Source: Branchiostoma floridae (lineage: Eukaryota; Chordata; Leptocardii; Amphioxiformes; Branchiostomatidae). Taken from it: a stretch of DNA of 64,000 bases. The translations under genes were made by a program, and so were the position numbers. The stretch is from positions 5,341,082 through 5,405,081 of the forward strand of contig NC_049997.1 in NCBI RefSeq assembly GCF_000003815.2. The letters are read 5' to 3'. Position 1 is the first letter of the stretch. Each line of letters begins with the position of its first letter. The notes under the pieces were generated by a model that ran no database searches, was not told where the DNA came from, and saw only the letters and a program-made list of their open reading frames with translations. Positions 44,101 to 50,200 of this stretch are shown here, piece after piece.

Positions 44101-47100
44101 AAGATCTGTTTATGATTCAGTCCTTGTTAGATTACTTAGAATAATTTAGGTCCCCCGCTAATTATAATGGAACAGTCCACGCATGCGGACTGAGCCCTCT
44201 GGGGCGCGGGGAGTCAGTTTGGTTGGAGAGACTCAGTGTGAATACATCGTGGTCCTGTTACACGTGTGTGTGTGTAACTGGTTACGATTATGGTCTCATT
44301 TTTTTCTTCCCATAGACTTCTATGTTATAATACGTGCTATACATGGAAGCGTCCATAATGAAGCTACTTGAAATATATTGATATTATTCAATCTTTGTTG
44401 AGCACATTTAGAATTTATCATGTAAAAAATTCCCAACAACCTCTATATATAGTCTTTTTTAAGACAATTACAAAATGCAGTTAGCCAAGCATCGCAGCAG
44501 GCACTTTTTAGCTGCCACCAGTCAACCGCACCACTCAGAACCCAGGACTGTGTACCTCCGACCTAGCGCGCGGCTGCCAAACTTTACCTGCTAATTTCAT
44601 CAGATACAAACAAACTTTCACCAAGCTAACTTTTGACATCAGTTCCGATAGCTAAAAGGGAAATTCTCACCGCCGAAAAGACGCGTCCATGCAGCCGTTT
44701 ATTTTTTTGGCTCGGATCTCTTTTAGGTGCCCACTCGGAGTAATACATCAATGAGACCTTATTCCCTGACAGAAGAGGGATTGAGGTCAGTGAACATTCC
44801 TTACGGTAGCAGAACACAGTTTTCTGCCTATGGGTTTTCTATAGTTAAGGACCACAAGGTGACTGACATCGACGCTGATAAAATCATAGCAGGGTGCAGT
44901 TTTCAAGCACGACAAACTAATATGTTGAAGTCAAGGGTATAACCTACTAAAAAAAATAATAACCTACTAAAATAATTGAAAAACAGAAAAGTTGTCGTTT
45001 TGAATTTTTAAAGACCTCTTTTAAAAAATTGGGGTCATGCGGAACTGCAGCCGACTCACAGGGGCAGGCAGCTGTAAAGGTCACGCGCATTTATATACCA
45101 AATAGACAAACATCAAAACCTTACACATACCACCTGAAAGTCGATTCCTTATACTACCATATAGCAAAGCTCATCCCCCGCTGTCTTTCACGTTACGGTG
45201 TTTACAGGCGCTTCCAGATTTCGGCCGCACTACTTTTTTACCCCTACGTAATAGACCACGGGGGTCGCGGATAAATACTGTGGGCTGCGACCTTACCCTT
45301 CCCCTGTAGTACTTGCAGTGTAGGAAGTCCGGACTGTTGTCTCCTTCATACACGAACAGGTAGTCGCTGGAGTCCCTCCAGGCCAGACGAACCTCCAGGG
45401 AACGGTCCTTTGTGAAGTAGATCGTGCGACGGAGACCATTAACAATGGTGCCTAAAACGAACAGAACGAATACTTGAATCCAACCATGTGTCTAGTTATA
45501 CATATATGCATGATATTCTTATATTCTGTATCTTCTTCCGTGAATAGTTTCATCAGGTTGGTACATCACTGAATAAAGAGACTCTTAAATTGTAAATATT
45601 TTGCATAAATCTGTCTGTACATATGTAAATACTCAACGTTTTGTGACCGCATCTGAACTGTGAACAGCGACACCTGTCCTGCAGTACAATGTGAACCAGT
45701 CAGAATTGCCCTGAAGAAGGTGACAGATGGTCACCGAAACGTCGGTGTGGAATAAACCAATAGTTGTGTAAAAAGAGTCTCTTTATTCTGTATCTTCTAT
45801 ATAACATTGGATCGTAAAGGTCGCCTGAGACCAGGGTCTATTTTTTCTTCTGGACAGTGGTTTTGTCCATTTTAGACTAAGTCTTGTAGAAGCCATTTTC
45901 TTGGAAAATTTAAGAGAAATTTCATATTGATGATCCAGTAAAGGGTGCAGACATTCAGATTTTTTGTCCATTTTGAGGCCTGTGTAGACCCTTAATTTGC
46001 AGTGGTCTGACCCTAAATAGAAACAAAGATGGCGGTATTATTTGAAATACAAAAAAAAATCATGTCCTGCTTCTGCTACCATAACTGTTATATGCCCTGG
46101 AACTCACCCGTAGCCTCGCGTATCCATGTGACGTCATTCCAGTTTCCCACAATGCCCCATATTTTCTCGCGAGAACAGCCAACATCCAGTTCAAACCGGT
46201 GCTTTCCCCCGACCTTCTCACGTACAACGAAGTTCAGGATGTCCCGGATGCGAGCTCCCAAAAGATGAACCTGTTAAAGCACAAACACATAGACTATTGC
46301 GAAGTAGATAGAATAGAAACTTCTACTAGAAAGATTTGAGTATATCTGACTTTTAGAAGAGCACACGCACACGTGCACGCTAGGTCGCAGCTCCTATACT
46401 ATAGAATTATACAATGGAGACTGCCTAGCCTCGTTTTGGTGCAATGGCCCTGGATGACCCCGGGAAATCTAAAATTGTCGCCACATCTGGAAATACACTT
46501 ATAGTCCGTTTTAGTGCTTGCGTGGCTTTAGCCCGGTCTGAACTTTCCGGCTACCCGACTGCATTCCAGCGTTCTAGTTCGTCTTGCAGACAGGCCGTGG
46601 ATCGCTTGAGGGCGTTTTTTTTCTTTTTCCGCAAATGAACAATATTTACCATAGAAGACATCGAAAATTTGAAGGTGCGTGTTTAAGTCGTTCAAAAATG
46701 TCACTGATTGAAGAATATTCTAATAACTGTTATCATGCGTGGTTGATGAACCTCTTCAACAAACAGCAGTTTGAAGTAGAATGTAGTTTGTACAACAAAG
46801 AGAGGAGTGAAAATTTTAGACTCGTATGTTTCCTTATTTCATTTACCTGAATAACACAGATAAGTTCATATTCCTAATGAATTTAGACAAACCTTTTATA
46901 GTAAAACATATCTGTTTCTACATTTTCACCATCACAAATAAGTGAGAAGAAGTCAAAATCATTAAAAGAAGTGAGGTTATGTGATTAAGCACTACACTTC
47001 AGAAGGAAATCAAACCAGCAAGTTCCGCTGCGGTACCATCGCAGGCCGCTATAGGGAGCCCAAATCTAATTGTCTCAAGGACCTACCCAAGTACCTAATG

Positions 47101-47186
47101 TCAAGACAATCCATCTAGGTATTCTGTAGTTAAACTGGTCAACTACATACACACACACACGCGCGCGCGCGCGCGCGCACATACTC

Positions 47187-47217
<31 letters not shown>

Positions 47218-50200
47218 AACACACACAAACACACAAACACACACAAACACACGCACGCACACACACACACAAACACACACAAACACAAACACACACAAAC
47301 ACACACAAACACAAACAAACACACACAAACACGCACACACACACACACACACATACACACACACAAACACACACACAAACAAACAAACACATACACACAC
47401 ACACACACAAATGCTGCGGAAAACATAACCTTCTAGCGAAGGTAATGAGTAATACTGACCATGTGGTAAGCAATGTCGCGACGACGCTCCTTCCGGTCTT
47501 TGATGGCGGACACAAAGCGGACTGATATGGTTACCTTGGCTGTGGTGCTTCCTTCAACCTGCATGGTACAAAGTAAAAAAGATTTATCGATAAGGCAAGA
47601 ATGTCATACATGTCTAATTTATTTTAGAGGCACATGCCATTCACAATTCATCCTTTTAAGATTAGTTATACTATCAAATGGTGATCGACAAGTTGACTGT
47701 CTCACCCAGAAATAAGGTTACAACTCAAGTTTCGGGGCATAATTATATAGCATGGAGTCTTTCATCATATCCTCCACATTTCAAATCATTGCCAATATTT
47801 TCCTGTGACGCCTTTCTTGAAAGTCAATCAGGTAGGTGGGGAGAAAAACAAGGTTAAACTGGGATCAGAGCTGTGTGGGTCGTGTTTCGTCGTGTTTTAT
47901 CGTTGCGTTTCACATACTAGCTTTTCGATTAATTTGTACTCTGCATAGCATGCCCACGCACATAAGAACTAGCGGGGCCGAAGTGTCCTCCGAGCCTGGG
48001 CCGAAATGTCCTCGGCCTGGGGCCGAAGTGTCCTGGACTTGGGGCCGAAGTGTCCATGTGCCGAACTGTCCTGATACCGTGTTTCTTATACCTTAGAATC
48101 TTCAAATGTTATATGTATTTTTTTCGCCCTCGTGCATTAGCTATGGAGTCTGCAGTGGATGTCATTCATAAACTTTACTTGCTGTGGCCATGGCCATTTT
48201 GCTAGCAAAACTTATAATGATGTATTTAAAGGTTAATGACCCGCTCCGAGGTGAATATGGTGTGATAACGCCTGGTCCTTTGCTATAACTACCGAATGAA
48301 ACCACCGAGTGAGCGAAGCATCGACAACATATTTCCGCAGCTGTCCATTCAGATTCTGAACAATCAGAAGGAGCGATACACACCGTTCTGGCTGGAATCT
48401 TTGTGTTACGACGTTATAACCAAAATAGAATGAGGCCTTCTGATTGGTCCGTGGCGCCTGGCTATATGATAACGAGTTATATCATGCCTTTATTGTCATC
48501 TCGTATCTGTTATACAGCTGGTTTGGTTCCGTCTCCTGGACCCTCCAGGTGCGAGTGGAATCGTCCTTCTTCACCAGCTTCATCTCCCGCTGCCCCTCCG
48601 CAAGATCCGTCGGGTCGTAGTAGAAGGAGACCACCGTGCCCACCTCCCCATAACCTGAAAATAAAGAAACTTTGCAATGGAACACATTCGCTACCAAACA
48701 TTTTATATACCTTGGATGCACTCGAAGCGGACAGAACGTTAACGTCGGGCGTCGGGCGTGGCGTAACTGGTAGAGCTTTCGGCTCGGAATCTATGGGTCC
48801 TGAGTTCGATTCCCACCGTGCCCCCGACGTTGTGCCCTTGGGAAAGGCACTTTACACGACTTTCCTTCTGTCTGTACCGTGTATGTGGCATTGTTAATAT
48901 AAGTTACAAAAACTTGAGTGCAGTGCCACATCGTCCTCGTCTGTCCAAAAGCAAATAGAAAAAAAAAAAAAAAAAAAACATTAACGGAATATTAACGGGA
49001 CAGTGTTCACCTGCTTCAGTTTATTATTCAAATTATAGTTCTTTCTTTAATGGGTTTGTACAATGCAAGGCCATTTGACCTTTACCTCTGATGACTCGCA
49101 GGTTCTCGTGCCCTTCCATGTGAAGCTGCAGTTCCACGAAGTCCCGAAAGGCGGACCAGTAGACCTCAGCAGACACAGGCATATCCTCAGTGTGAGTTAG
49201 GATCACTTCAGCGCCATCTTGCATGAACTCTGAAGAATACAAAGGAATTAATTATACTTAAATGTAAGTTCATCTGTGACGGTAGTCAACATTATGTTGC
49301 AATTTTGAACTTGATATCCGTACTCAAAATAAAGCGCTTACCAACAAACTTTCGATCAGTTCTCTGATCCTTTTCAAGTTGAAATGACTGAAAGTCTAAG
49401 TCACGCATCAGGACTGGAAGTGTGACGTCAGCAAAGGGTCAAAGGTGCTTAGGCTTTGGGTCATTTCAACTTGAGAAGCATCAGAGGACTGATCGAAAGC
49501 TTGTTGGTAAGCGCTTTATTTTGAGTACGGATATACGGATATATAAAGTTTAAAAAATGTAACATAATGGAGGAATTATATAAATCGAAGACAAGAAATT
49601 TCTGTTGATCAAAATACAATTTTTCTTTAGCACGAAAAGATTTATCTGCATTATACAAATGGTATACTGCCGCCGAAGGAGTCCAAAACACCAGAAGCGA
49701 GGGTTATATTCCAATAGATATTACATTTAGATGCTAAAAGATGCATCCACTTGTCCCGCGTACATAAAAAAGCATTCAGTATCTCTAAATACTGAATAAA
49801 ACGTGTATGACATAGCCTGACAAACGTCATAGGATACAAAAACAATTTATCTTGTGAACAATTGACCTTCTTGGTGTGCTTATCGTCCCGATTTTTTTCA
49901 TGATGAAGGAAGTATTAAGGGTGTACTGGTACAAAACCGGGTACAAAACCGGGTTTTCTTATTGGACCAGTTCAGAAAAACCGGACCTGAAAAAAAATCG
50001 GTAGACCGGATGTTGGACCAATTGGAAAATGAACAGATTATATGAAGAGCCATTCACACATTTTGGGGCTTACTGGTCGGGGAAAATAGCAAGAGCGAAG
50101 TAGAGCCTATAGTCATTTCTACCAAGTTTTACAGTCAATCGCACAAAGACAGTGCCTTGTAGGATTTTAAAACACCAGTGGGAGCCGAATACGTCACAAA

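Noticed and set aside
47075-47515. Cys/Val-rich open frames
   Set aside because: They come from the (CA)n microsatellite. The true coding exon here is 47460-47558 in another frame.
48754-48830. Genuine tRNA gene
   Set aside because: Box A and box B are present, but the segment continues into a SINE body with a poly-A tail and does not close a clean acceptor stem.
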